Shown one piece after another: positions 11,391-21,180 of a stretch of 64,000 nucleotides of DNA. This DNA is from Tretioscincus oriximinensis. Taxonomy: Eukaryota; Chordata; Lepidosauria; Squamata; Gymnophthalmidae. The translations under genes were made by a program, and so were the position numbers. The notes under the pieces were generated by a model. The model saw only the letters and a list, made by a program, of their open reading frames with translations, was not told the origin of the DNA and did not search any database. The first letter of the stretch is position 1. Every line of letters begins with the position of its first letter. The DNA lies in the NCBI GenBank assembly GCA_022410635.1, contig JAJVDF010001209.1:62001-126000 (forward strand), read 5' to 3'.

Positions 11391-11850
11391 GTTGTGTTAC
11401 AGTAATGCAATGGGCTCTAGTCCCTCGTCCCCTTGCTCCTATCCATGCCGCCACTCACCCTTGCTCGCCCCTCCCAACCCCCTTTTCACTTGCTGATTCT
11501 TTGTTTCATTCCTTCTTTCTTTCCATTTCCCTTTCCTTCATTCTTCCATTCCTTCATTTTTTCTTGTTTATCTTCCTTCCCTTCCATCTTTTATCCATTT
11601 TCCTTTGTTCTTCCTTTCTTTCCCTCCCAGTTCTGATCCCAACACTTCTCACAACTTTCCACCAAGAGAACTTCCCTGCGCTTCCTTTCCTTTTCTAACA
11701 GAAAGGTTTCTGTTAGCCAATCCCTAACAGAAAAGTTTCTGTTAGCCAATTCCTAACCCAGGGCTGGTCGCTGGACCCTGCCAAAGTTCCAAGCCCTGTC
11801 ATTGGTCTCTGGAGGCTGCCAAAGTTCTGAGCCCTGTCATTGATCATTAT
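11391..11850. repeat. Pyrimidine-rich interspersed repeat, copy 1
   Basis: A 200-bp C/T-rich tract (about 11480-11700) is followed by two short tandem duplications: a 29-bp unit at 11696-11724 and 11725-11753 (TAACAGAAAGGTTTCTGTTA), and a unit of about 37 bp at 11772-11809 and 11810-11845 (CTGCCAAAGTTC, then CCCTGTCATTG). The same order occurs inverted at about 19800-20110, where ATGACAGGGCTTGGAACTTT begins the copy and a purine-rich tract follows. The long plus frame at 11294-11698 is a by-product of the C/T bias. Confidence 0.6.
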
Positions 11851-12029
11851 ACCTCGGAATGTTGAACTCTCCCACACGCTTTTTATTATTTATGATATGG
11901 AAGATTAAATTGGTGGGAATTTGCCTATATTACACATGCCCCAACTAAAGTCCTGCAATTATTTTCAAATGGTTAGTGATTTAACAGCTTTCTTGTCAAA
12001 GATACATAAATGGTTTGCATTTCTGGGTG

Positions 12030-12215
12030 AAAGGAGCTGGATGTAGCTCAATGGTAGAGCAAGCTATGTTTACAAAGTAGAGGATCACTGGGCCAATCCT
12101 TAGCTTTCCCCTGAGGGTAGAAACAGCAAACCACTGCCCTATCTCTTATCAAGAAAACTGCTCAGAGGGTTCCAGGCAGTCAGCTAGATTTCAGGTGAAA
12201 GCCAGTAACAATTTC
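12030..12215 (+). mobile_element. tRNA-like SINE, second family
   Basis: GGATGTAGCTCAATGGTAGA, then GCAAGC is a good tRNA-type A-box region, followed by GGATCACTGGGCCAATCCTT as a diverged B-box region and a body rich in AAACAGCAAACCACTGCCC and GGTTCCAGGCAGTCAG. The head is too diverged and unstructured to be a functional tRNA gene, so I call it a SINE. Part of a related head appears in reverse near 18478-18535. Confidence 0.6.
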
Positions 12216-12321
12216 TGCAGCGAGTATGCTTCACAAATGAGTAATTATCATTAGTTTGGCAATTGGTGGACATTAAAAAACTGCTCTTCCTTCTGTACTT
12301 TTAATATGTTACTTTGAGTAT

Positions 12322-12390
12322 TTATTGCTAACTGCCCTGAGACCTTCATGTATAGGATATTATAGAAATGTGAATAAATAAATAATAAGC
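12322..12390 (+). mobile_element. L2-like LINE 3' tail
   Basis: AACTGCCCTGAGACCTTCAT, then GTATAGG and a terminal AATAAATAAATAA match the 3' tail found repeatedly in the window (24545, 45685, 50051, 51975 on the plus strand; 23258, 33870, 62727 reversed). Confidence 0.6.
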
Positions 12391-13250
12391 AAATTGCACT
12401 GCTTGTGTAGAGAATCACACTACAGTAGTAGATCTCCTTGGATTTACAAAGGCAAGTAGATTTCATGATGCCCTTGGCAACAACAGTTCTATTTGAAAAG
12501 GAATACAATACCTGTATTTAGTAATACTATACATTTTTATCAGTATCACCAGGGGGCCCCCTCACTGTAGTTCTCTATTACTCTAAAAGAGTTGTCAAAA
12601 CAACCTGGTGGCCATTTAATTCATTATCCAGAACTGCTACACTACATTCATTAGACTATCTTAAATCTGCTGACCACTGCATGTGCTGTAGACTATGCCA
12701 AATCTCATTCAGGCAGTTCTCTGCCTTCTACACCTGAGAGTCTACTTAAATGGAAGGTAGTTAGAATTGAACCCCAAGGCCTTTTAGTACCCGCAAAGCT
12801 ACCCTTCTGATGCACTTTGGTGACCTCTTTGAAGAAAACAAAAGAGCAAAAATGTAGCAGCAATCACATTTCCTACAAGCTTGGGTGAATAAAATGGGGG
12901 ACTTTTCTTTCAGAATGCAGAGGGAACTAATAGGCAGAAAATATATAGCAGTTTCTACATAAATGCTGATCTACTGATATCAAAGACAACACGTTTGTGC
13001 ACTTCTTTCACAGCAGCTGTGCAAACAAAATGCAAGGGATATGTTTCAATGTGACTGGAACACTCTATGGTGCAATGCCACATTTTATTGAGATGCAAGC
13101 TGAATGAGTTGCATTCCTGAACTGGCCTTTTCTTCTAACTACCATTCCTTTCACACAGCCAGGCCCATAATCAGGAGAAGCATTTTTTGCTGAAATATCT
13201 GTCCACAACTTCTCCACTATTCCCTTGTAGGTACTTAAAGACAGTATTAC
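12391..13250. other. Unassigned sequence
   Basis: No gene or clear repeat is recognised. Confidence 0.4.
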
Positions 13251-14600
13251 CAAATTTATTAAGCTGTTTGAGCTATTAAATCATATCCTTTGCTGTGACC
13301 TTTGTTGGGCAAATTTACTCTCAAAACAATTACTGATATCTCTGCAGCATCAAAAGTTTTGAAAAAAAATTTGTTTCAATCATATGAAAGATACATTTGA
13401 TGATCATGTTATGAAATATCTATGGCACAAAACATTTTTTATCTGTCGTTAAATTTCAAGGCCTGTGCCATACAATTATATAAATTATTGATACAAAAAA
13501 CATCATATTAGACTGAAGAATCCCCAAAGCAAGGAAAATAAAACATTACTTTACAATACTTTTAGTACATTGCATAACCTGTTGCATTTTCTATGATTTT
13601 TTTTAATCATTTCAAACTTTGCATTTATTGGGGAAGGTTTTTTATTTCATTATTTTAGCACATGCAACTGTTTCATTCCAGCCATCTTTGCCTTGTTAAT
13701 CACTTTATGTTTATATATGAACAATGGAGATATTAGGAGACATTACACAATTCTGCCCTTTATGTATGCGCACAAATATTCAAGCACTTATGGTGGATGG
13801 AAGGCTACTTAAGTAATATTCTTTAATATCCTTTTGTGGATTTAATATTCTGTTGTTGTTTTTTTAAAAATACCTTATTAAAATATGTCACAATATTGTT
13901 GCTAAAAAAATACAGCATTGTGTTTTAAGAAATGTCCAAATTGCAAATTTTATGCTTCTTTCTTGTCTTCTACACAGGCAAAAAAAATCAATCTTTTAAA
14001 GATATGTCAGCAATTAAGATTTTTTTAAAAGATTATTATTTGTTAATATAAGAGGACAGAATCCCACCAAGAGAGAGAAAAACTTCTACCCCCTTACAGA
14101 GTATAATTTTCCCACCATTTCATCATAATCCCTTTTGAACACAAAGTGAAAACATTAATGAAAAAAAGCGGCATAGTTTTTCTAACCTCTAAAAGAGTTT
14201 TTTTTTAAGAAATGTGGAAAAAATGCGAACCCTGCCTCTAGTCTCAGAGAACAACAAAGGGCTGTGACGACACGTCTGTTATGGTGTATCCTATACTTGT
14301 TCACACAGTACAGGTTTTATATTATGTTGTGCGTACACAGAGGGACCCCATAGGTAACACTCTAGCAGGCATATATTTCATTAGAAGAAAAGAGGAAATA
14401 ATACAATAGATCTAATCTCGCCCCACCTTTCTTTCCTCTCCACCCCCCATTTTCTTGGTGAAACGAATATAAATTGTTTAGGAGCACCACAGCGCCCCCA
14501 ATACAGATCAATACAAAACAAAACACACACACANAAAAAGATTTCCCACCGTGTGCAAAAAGAAAAAAGGCAAAAAAAATGCCCCCCAAAATTTTTACAA
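13251..14600. other. Repeat-poor AT-rich block next to CpG island
   Basis: This stretch lacks every repeat family recognised elsewhere in the window and runs directly into the CpG island. If the leftward transcript starting near 15.3-16.4 kb is real, this is the start of its first intron. Repeat depletion next to a promoter often marks regulatory sequence, but I see no specific element. The minus frame at 14362-14643 is not supported by motifs. Confidence 0.4.
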
Positions 14601-15313
14601 AATGTCTCCTAAAATGCACCTTTCCGAAAGAAAAACGCGACACCTAGATGCGATCGCCCCCATTGAGAGAGGATGGTTTTGAATGGAGCCAGCAAAAAAA
14701 GAAGCCATGGGGGCGCATAGGAAGGCCAGGCAGCAACTTGATCTAAAGCCTATTATGTATCAAGCTCTTCCCTTCATCAAAGAAGGAGCAGTTTCCTTCC
14801 GTACTTTTACACCAAACTGACCCTCCACCCATCACCCCCAGTTCTTTGAGCCCAAATGCCTTTAAACCCCACCTTTCTTTTGGAAACAATCCATTTTTTA
14901 TTCAAAGGACGGGTTTTTTGGGGGTTTTTTTGTTTTTGCATCCCCCCCCCCCCCCCTGGAGACTCAACTCCACCTTGAAAAGCTCTGCGAGTTGTTCTTG
15001 CAGCGCCATAGAAGGACGGGATCTAATAATGCATGCTCCTGACACGACCCCCCCCCCCTCCCTCCAAAAGCAGAAACTGGCATCTGGGGGTCAGGAGATA
15101 AAAGAAAAAAGAAATACAACGAGGTGGGACGGATGAAAGTGTGTGGGGTGGGTGTGCAGGAGGAGGGAGAAGAGGTGGATGGAAGGAAAGAAGATTGAGA
15201 AGCCAAAGCCCACTATTCAGGGCCCCCCGCCCACCCACCCACCAACCAAAGCAACAGCAAATAAAAGCAGAGAAAGGTAGAAATGATGGGAGGAAAAAGA
15301 TGAAGAAACTTAC

Positions 15314-15900
15314 CTCGAAAGGAACCAAAGCAGCAGCAGCCTCTTCCCAAAGCTTGGAAGGAAACAGGCTGGCTGGCGGTGGTTGAGTTTCTCGTTTGCA
15401 AAGAGACGCCTCCACGCCACCAACATCTTGGAAAATCTTCGCAAACGCAGCTCAAGACTCTTTTGATGCCTCGCAAAGCGACTGGTTTCTTCTTTCTCTC
15501 TTCCAAGTCTTCTTCTTCTTCTCTCTCTCTCTCTCTCTCTCTCTCCCCCTCTACCCCACCCCACACCCCCCAGATCTGCGTGGGGGCGTCACGGAGTAAA
15601 GCGGCGAAATATCCAAAGAAGATTAAAAGCAAGAGGCGGCAGCAGGAGCCAGGGAAGAGTCTGGGGTTAACAACTTTGTAATGGCAAACAGGCAGCTTCT
15701 GATTGGTTAGGAGGGCAGCCGCGTCCCTACACACAGGCTGCCGCCGCTCTGCTGCCGCTGCCGGAGTATCCCCCGCTCTGCCTCTCTCTCTCCCCCTTGC
15801 GCAGCCTGGAAAAAATGCAGAAATGCGGTGTGCCATTTTACACAGGCTTTTTTCAAACACACCCCAAAGCCTTTCCAGCAAGGGAAAAAGGGATCATGGC
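15314..15900 (-). other. Probable non-coding first exon, minus strand
   Basis: On the minus strand the sequence TTTCGAG|GTAAGTTTCTTC puts a near-perfect splice donor (GTAAGT at 15313-15308) inside a CpG island, as expected for a first exon ending at 15314. The upstream limit is unknown and 15900 is only a guess within the island. Frames across the donor are open on the minus strand (for example 15310-15564) but show no family motifs, so 5'UTR is more likely than coding. EPC1 is the best candidate owner by gene order; a lncRNA is the alternative. Confidence 0.45.
15507..15544 (+). repeat. (TCT)n/(CT)n microsatellite in CpG island
   Basis: TCTTCTTCTTCT runs into twelve uninterrupted CT units. 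It would lie within or just upstream of the minus-strand exon as a GA-rich tract. Confidence 0.9.
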
Positions 15901-16687
15901 AGCAATCATAAACAACAATAAAGCCGGGGATTCGGGTCTTGAGAACATAAATAAAAAAGCAGGGGGGTGAGGTTGCAAAACGAAGAGTTCCGCCCGGAGG
16001 CTGACGTCGCCTTCCTTCCAACACCTCAACCACCCGCGTCCTTGGCTGCAAAGGGGAGAGAAAGGAAAGCGAGGAGGAGGAAGAAGAGGCGAGGCGAGCG
16101 CGCGTTCTCTCTCGTCTCCGTCCACAAACAAAACAAAACAACAACAAAAAAAAACACATCCATCCCACGGGGCGGCTGTGGGTGGCAAACGGCAACAGCT
16201 CTTGATCCTTCCTTACAGCCCACTTTTAAGGCGAAATGTTCAACTTCTTCCACAGGGGCTCCATTGCTTGAGGGAGGGAGGGAGGGCGGGCGGGCGGGCA
16301 CATTTGGGGTGGCTGCTCAATAGAAGAACCCTTGGAAGAAAAGTCAATGAAGCCGGCGGACTTGTGGTTTGATACAGAGGATCTCGCAGAAGCGCCTCAC
16401 GCGCCTGCACACGCAGAGACAGACATCCAAGAACCCTGAATTTTCCTCAATTTGCAAAGGTTGGGATTATTGGTTCTCTCTCTCGGGATGACTCCCATTT
16501 CTCCTCACCGTTTTAACTTTAAACGTTCATGGGCGTAAAAGCATCAACCCCCCCCCCCCCCCCCCAAGAATGTTTGAAAACCCCTCCTTGTGGTGACTGA
16601 CAGAATTCAGTCAAACGTGCTCGCGCTCAAAATGGCTGTGTGGCAAAAGGTTTCCTGGATCCTCCCACACAACTGGTATAAAATCCA

Positions 16688-16867
16688 AAATCTACCCCCA
16701 CTGAGCCTTCCTCTTGGCTATATCTCAGAATAGGAATGCGACATCTACATGCTAGTGTAGGCTATGGCAGGCCCCGAATGGGGCCTGCCATAGCCNACAC
16801 TGGCATGTGGATGACCAAGCTCTGTACCGAGATATAACCCAGAATAAGGCTCAGTGGGGATAGGGCC
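16688..16867. mobile_element. Full palindromic MITE (GGCAGGCCCC family)
   Basis: The two arms are near-complementary over about 85 bp. The centre is GGCTATGGCAGGCCCC (16760-16775), GAAT, then GGGGCCTGCCATAGCC (16780-16795). The outer parts pair CCCCACTGAGCCTTCC with GGCTCAGTGGGG. There is no coding capacity. Other members: 17413-17594, 58990-59157, and partial ones at 925-1003, 17289-17350, 41321-41452 and 41918-42010. Confidence 0.8.
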
Positions 16868-17288
16868 TAGTTGATATCAGCCTATTCAGAAAAGGGTATA
16901 CTCTAGCTTTAAGGAATCTTTTGTTGTTGTTCAAAAGCCAGCATCTATCATGGATGGGAGATGTACATGCTGGCACGCCAGTGCGTATGTAATCTGAACT
17001 TCCTGCTTTACCTATGGATAAGATCTTCCACCTATCTTGGCAGATTTTCAAGTAGGTTGGGACTTGAAATTTGATGCTGACTCTATCTTCTTCACTTGTG
17101 AGCTGAGTCAGGGACTGGGAAGCTGTAGCGTAGGCAAAATGGTGAAAGCTTTCTGGCCTAGCAAAGGCAAGTGCAGTTTCTTCTAAACTCTCTATTTTCC
17201 TCTGGAATCTTTGGAGGAAAAGATTAAGCTTAAAAGCAGAAGAAGATGTTTAAGAGGTTTCTATTGTTTAAAAGCATTACCCTTTTTG

Positions 17289-17350
17289 TACTAGGCCCTA
17301 GTCTGGGTTATATCTCAGAATAGGGATCTGCTATCCTCAAGCTAGTCTTG
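17289..17350. mobile_element. Partial GGCAGGCCCC-family MITE
   Basis: TCTGGGTTATATCTCAGAAT, then AGGGATCTGC matches the left arm of the family. The remainder is lost or too diverged. Confidence 0.45.
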
Positions 17351-17412
17351 ACCACAACAGGTCTATTACCCAGGATGTTCTATTGTCTGCAAGGCACTAG
17401 CAGGCAGAACCT

Positions 17413-17594
17413 AGGCTGCATCCACACAGAATGGTAGCCTGAGCTGTCCCCCGGAATAGGAATCTGCCAACCACATGCTAGTGTAGACTATGGCAGGCCC
17501 CAAATGGGGCCTGCCATAGTCTATATTGGCATGTGGATGGCCAAGCTCTGTCTCAAGATGTGACCCAGAATAAGGCTCCATATGGATGGGGCCA
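17413..17594. mobile_element. Full palindromic MITE (GGCAGGCCCC family)
   Basis: The centre AGACTATGGCAGGCCCC, AAAT, GGGGCCTGCCATAGTCT is a perfect inverted repeat, with longer arms through CCACATGCTAGTGT on the left and TTGGCATGTGG on the right. It lies only about 550 bp from the copy at 16688. Confidence 0.8.
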
Positions 17595-17797
17595 GAGTTA
17601 CTGGTATGCCCCTGGGCTGAGCTATTATCCTGATGCAGAAGGGGACATGGTTTCTAAGTGCTAGCAATCATATTATATTTAATTTTCAGTATTTGTATAT
17701 AACTTTATATTGGAAAATCTCAAAGAAATTCACAAATGNTTTAAAAAAATAAATAAAAGCAATTAAAAGCATAAAATACTGTATATCAAAACCTTTT

Positions 17798-17990
17798 TAG
17801 GAGAAATAGTCTTANTTGGAAAGTCCAATAAGGGGGCTTTTAACACTAGGAGACTAACAGGAGAAAGGTGGCGTAAGCTTTTGTAGACATGGCTACTTTT
17901 TCTAGCTCTGAAGATGTGTCTACGAAAACTCATACCCTACTACCTTTCTCCTGTTAGTCTCTTAGGGCTACAAGCCTCCTTGCTGGAATT
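17798..17990. mobile_element. TTAGTCTC foldback element with 12-bp duplication
   Basis: Left arm GGAGACTAACAGGAGAAAGG, right arm CCTTTCTCCTGTTAGTCTC, centre GACATGGCTACTTTTTC and CTGAAGATGTGTCTACG. It is flanked by exact direct repeats TCAAAACCTTTT at 17786-17797 and 17991-18002, which I read as the target-site duplication. A plus frame crossing the right arm (17914-18102) is not a gene. Confidence 0.8.
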
Positions 17991-18604
17991 TCAAAACCTT
18001 TTATGCTTTACCGTTAACATTTTTGTTCCTCTGCAAACCGACCTAATAGATGGTTATATATTTTTTGTATTCACGGTTGATGTCTGCTTATTCAAATGGT
18101 AAGGACTGGTAATTTATAAGTCCTAGATGTTAAACATGGCTCCTTATCTCCAAATTGGGTTCTCTTGGGTATCATTGACTTCATCGAAAGCTGTTATACC
18201 AGCAAGCCTCAAACCACTCATTGAGGAGTCCCCAATGAAGATTACACTTGCTTTTGAGGACATGTGACACTACAATAGAAACCACAAACCACTTAAGCCA
18301 ACGTGCTTGCTCTTAAGCTGGTTTGACTCTGTTGATGGTGATACTAAATTTCACTGAGTGATTTTCATGTGCTGGTGCTGAATATGTCCAAGTTGTGGTG
18401 AATTCTTTGTTGATGTATAGGCACCTCTATATAGTTTTTCTAACAAAGAAATAATTTGCCATTGTTTACTCCAGAAAGCTGGGGTTTGAATCATCAACCC
18501 TATATTTTCCATGCAATCACTGAGCTACCCCCAAATATCTGAAGCTGCTTAAGACCAGTTTCACAGCCTTATCTTGTGAAGCCTCAGAATGCACTCAGTT
18601 AAAT

Positions 18605-18822
18605 ACTTCAGAGAAATAGACATGTTAGTCTAGTAGAAAGTCCAGCAGAGAAGCTAGCAGCACTTTGAGACTAACTTGAGAAAAGTGGGTGGCATAAGCT
18701 TTCGTAGACACGTCTACTTTTTCAGATGTCTACTTCTTCTGAAGAAGTAGATGTGTCTNCGAAAGCTTATGCCACCCACTTTTCTCAAGTTAGTCTCAAA
18801 GTGCTGCTAGCTCCTTTGCTGG
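18605..18822. mobile_element. TTAGTCTC foldback element, long arms, 12-bp duplication
   Basis: A near-perfect palindrome: GCACTTTGAGACTAACTTGA, GAAAAGTGGGTGGCATAAGC, TTTCGTAGACACGTCTAC on the left pairs with the reverse order on the right (GTAGATGTGTCTNCGAAAGC, CCACCCACTTTTC, TCAAGTTAGTCTCAAAGTGC). A left-only extension, TCAGAGAAATAGACATGTTA, precedes the arm. Exact direct repeats ACTCAGTTAAAT flank it at 18593-18604 and 18823-18834. No coding capacity is visible. Confidence 0.85.
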
Positions 18823-18836
18823 ACTCAGTTAAATTG

Positions 18837-19472
18837 TCCAGGGGTGGGCAATTATTTTTTCCATGGGGCCACATGAGAAACAGAAAATATTGTGGAGGGC
18901 CGGCCAAATTCAGCAAGGAGGGTGAAGCCAGGGGTCTTGTCCCCACCTCTTCCAGCCCCCCCCCCCGGGGTTCTCCAAGAGGCACGTCGAGTGAGGCGGC
19001 CAGGCAGGGGCTTCGACCCACCCAGATAAACGGGCAGGTAGGAAGCGGGGAGCGCGTCCCGGCGGCAGCGCCCACCAGAGCGAATCTCAAAGAAGCAGCG
19101 GAGCGCGGAGGAAGGAACCGACCCTCACAGCAGGTCCCAGGCGCCCTCCAGGCTCCCCCCTCTGCCTGCCCAGCCGGCCCAGAAGAAGAACTTGGTTTAC
19201 ACTCTTGCTTGTAGCGGCCAATTAGCAGCAGCGCGGCAGCAGGAGGCTGCGAAAGGGACCCGTGCGCGCCCCCTCCCGGCGGACCCCACGCGGCGCTTGG
19301 ATTTCTTGAGCTTGTTGGGAGAACTTTGCTCGGCTTCCGCGCCTGCAGAAGCAAAGGGGAGGATGCATTATGAGGAGCCCCCCGTCGCTCCAATTAACGT
19401 TACACGGGCCGGTCAGAGCCAATCAAAGGGCCGTATGCGGCCCGGGGGCCGTACAATGCCCAGGTCTGCATT
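18837..19472. mobile_element. GC-rich hAT-like non-autonomous element
   Basis: The element starts CAGGGGTGGGCAATTATTTT and ends GCCCGGGGGCCGTACAATGC, CCAGGTCTG, giving imperfect terminal inverted repeats of the CAG..TGGGCAA type used by vertebrate hAT elements. Flanking octamers AAATTGTC and CATTAGTC agree at five of eight positions, so a decayed 8-bp duplication is possible. The CpG-rich interior opens long frames on both strands (18726-19214, 18785-19393, 19192-19572) with no recognisable domain. Confidence 0.6.
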
Positions 19473-19799
19473 AGTCTGTCATTATTTTAAGCTTTTAAAT
19501 TGCTCTTTCCTAATGTCACTGATAGCTATATTAGATCTGGTAATCTATTATGTTGTATTGGTGAATCCATAATACTGTGGATAATACAAACTATTGCCAA
19601 ATTCTTTTTGGATAGTATATAGATGGGAGAATAAGATTAAGAGCACAAAGAGGGCAGATTCTCATGAGAGAGCTGATGGTTTATTGCACTGGGATCTGCC
19701 ATCGCCTGCATTAGCATGCAAATGACAGGTGCTGGGACAGAATATAAAACACACTCATATCATCTATGCATACACCGGTAATAAAACGGGTATCAAGGA
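19473..19799. other. Unassigned AT-rich sequence
   Basis: No gene or repeat is recognised. Confidence 0.4.
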
Positions 19800-20110
19800 G
19801 TATCAACATTNCAAGATATGACAGGGCTTGGAACTTTGGCAGCCTCCAGAGACCAGAGGCCTGGTTGGAAACTGGCTAAAAGGCACAAGTGAGGGAAATA
19901 GTAAATGTACAGTTCTGTGGGTGGAAGGATTTGAGAAGTGGAATAAATACCCCATTATTCAGTACTGGGATCAGTATTGGAGGGAAAAGAAGGAAGGAAA
20001 GGAAGAATGGATGGAAGATAGAAGGGAAGGAAGATAAAGAAGGAAAGGAAGAGGGAAGAAAATGAAAACAAAGTAAAAGAACAAAACAAAGTAGGAGCAA
20101 GTGAAATGGG
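19800..20110. repeat. Purine-rich interspersed repeat, inverted copy 2
   Basis: ATGACAGGGCTTGGAACTTT, then GGCAGCCTCCAGAGACCA is the reverse complement of the segment at about 11778-11815. It is followed, as in the reverse of copy 1, by a purine-rich tract (GGAAGGAAAGGAAGAATGG, about 19980-20070) and AGGAGCAAGTGAAATGGGAT. The frames at 19828-20037 and 19876-20100 come from the purine bias. Confidence 0.6.
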
Positions 20111-20689
20111 ATGGGAATTCCAATCCACAGTCTAGCTGCTGCGTTCTGTACCAGCTGCTGCTTTCAGATCTTTAAGGGCAGCCTTTTACATAATGCATAC
20201 AAAATCAGAGAGAAGGTGGGAAAATGGGATTATATAGAGCTTTATTTAATGACTAATAGAGGATGGCAGTTTCTGAGCCTGTGAATTGAGTGGCCCTCTA
20301 GCAAGCCTTTCTCCCCCTCCTCTGTTGGTGCTGTTTATGCCATCACCACCTCCCCAATTGTCCTGCCTCTGCACCACCCCACCTGNCTGCCATTGGTCTT
20401 ACCAGGCTGCCTATTAGGGCAGCCAGGGGGTGCTGGCATGTTACAGCATGTTCTGACAACATGCTATGTGTTCTGCTGTTGTGTGGCACAATATAGTGAG
20501 GATTTATTGGAGGGAATTTTCCATCATGTTCAATTATCTCTTTTTGAGGTGATTGGCAATTCTTTTTCCACTCCTCTCCTCCCCGAGATCCCATTGCTGA
20601 CATGGAAATTCGTTAATAAGATGAATTATACTATGAAGGCTACAATTCTTCCTGAAGCACTTGGTATCCACAATTCCACAGACTTTATT

Positions 20690-21180
20690 AAGGGTGAACT
20701 TGAAAATTCCATGCACCTGATTCATAGTCTGGGGGCTGCCACAGAGAAGGCCCTATTCCAGGTTCCCATCTTCCTTGCCCCTGAGGGAGGTGGTACAGTC
20801 AGGAGGACATCTCCTGAAGATCTTAAGGCACAGGCAGGCTCATGTGGGAGAAGGCCTTCCTTTAGATATTTGGGTCCCAAGGTGTAGGCTTTATAGGTGA
20901 GAGTTAATACCTTGAATTGGGCTCAGTAGGAAATTAGCAGCCAGTGCAGTTCTTTTAGGACCGGCGTAATGTGTGTCNGGCCAATCGGATTGGCCAGCAG
21001 TCATTCTGCACTAGCTGCAGCTTCTGAACTGTTTCCAAGGGCAGCCCCATATAAGGTGCATTACAATAATCCAACCTGGAAATTACCAGAGTGTGGATTA
21101 CTGTGGCAANATCATCTCTGTCCAGAAGAGGCCGTAATGGCGGACTAGATGTTGCTGGTAGTAGATGCTCCTGGTCAGAC
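20690..21180 (-). mobile_element. L2-like LINE fragment, reverse
   Basis: The order ATAGTCTGGGGGCTGCCACA, GAGAAGGCCCTATTCC, CCTTGAATTGGGCTCAGTAG, CCAGTGCAGTTCTTTTAGGA and CTGGAAATTACCAGAGTGTG is shared with 34085-34240 and 57230-57610. Those copies connect, on the minus strand, to the ACCCTGAGACC-type 3' tail. The 164-residue plus frame at 20393-20887 partly overlaps this repeat and is not a gene. Confidence 0.6.

Larger units (their letters stand above)
14601..16500 (-). promoter_or_regulatory. CpG island promoter of a leftward (divergent) gene
   Basis: GC content and CG frequency rise sharply here, with the core at about 15550-16330 (GGCGTCACG, GCTGACGTCGCC with a CRE-like TGACGTCG, GCGAGGCGAGCGCGCG, GGGCGGGCGGGCGGGC). 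The island holds a (TCT)/(CT) tract at 15507-15544. A strong minus-strand splice donor at its left side (see 15314) indicates leftward transcription, away from CCDC7. In mammals the gene next to CCDC7 in the opposite orientation is EPC1, so this may be a distal EPC1 promoter; that assignment is synteny-based inference only. Confidence 0.6.

Noticed and set aside
11294..11698. 134-codon frame with hydrophobic, membrane-like translation
   Set aside because: Produced by a C/T-rich tract (Leu/Phe/Ser/Pro codons) within an interspersed repeat.
12030..12110. Functional tRNA gene
   Set aside because: The A-box region is good, but the acceptor stem and anticodon arm do not fold convincingly and a SINE body follows.
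14362..14643. Minus frame beginning MSRFSFGK, superficially like an EPC1 N-terminus
   Set aside because: Only the first few residues look similar; the rest is Phe-rich low-complexity sequence with no EPC1 block. Treated as chance.
15213..15881. 222-codon minus-strand frame in the second CpG island
   Set aside because: It reads straight through the strong splice donor at 15313 and through CT/GA microsatellite sequence (RERERERE run). No homologous motif; more likely 5'UTR plus intron.
18726..19572. Long overlapping frames on both strands suggesting a GC-rich gene
   Set aside because: They lie inside a hAT-like element with terminal inverted repeats and carry no recognisable domain.
20393..20887. 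164-codon plus frame
   Set aside because: Its second half is reversed L2-like LINE sequence found at other sites in the window.
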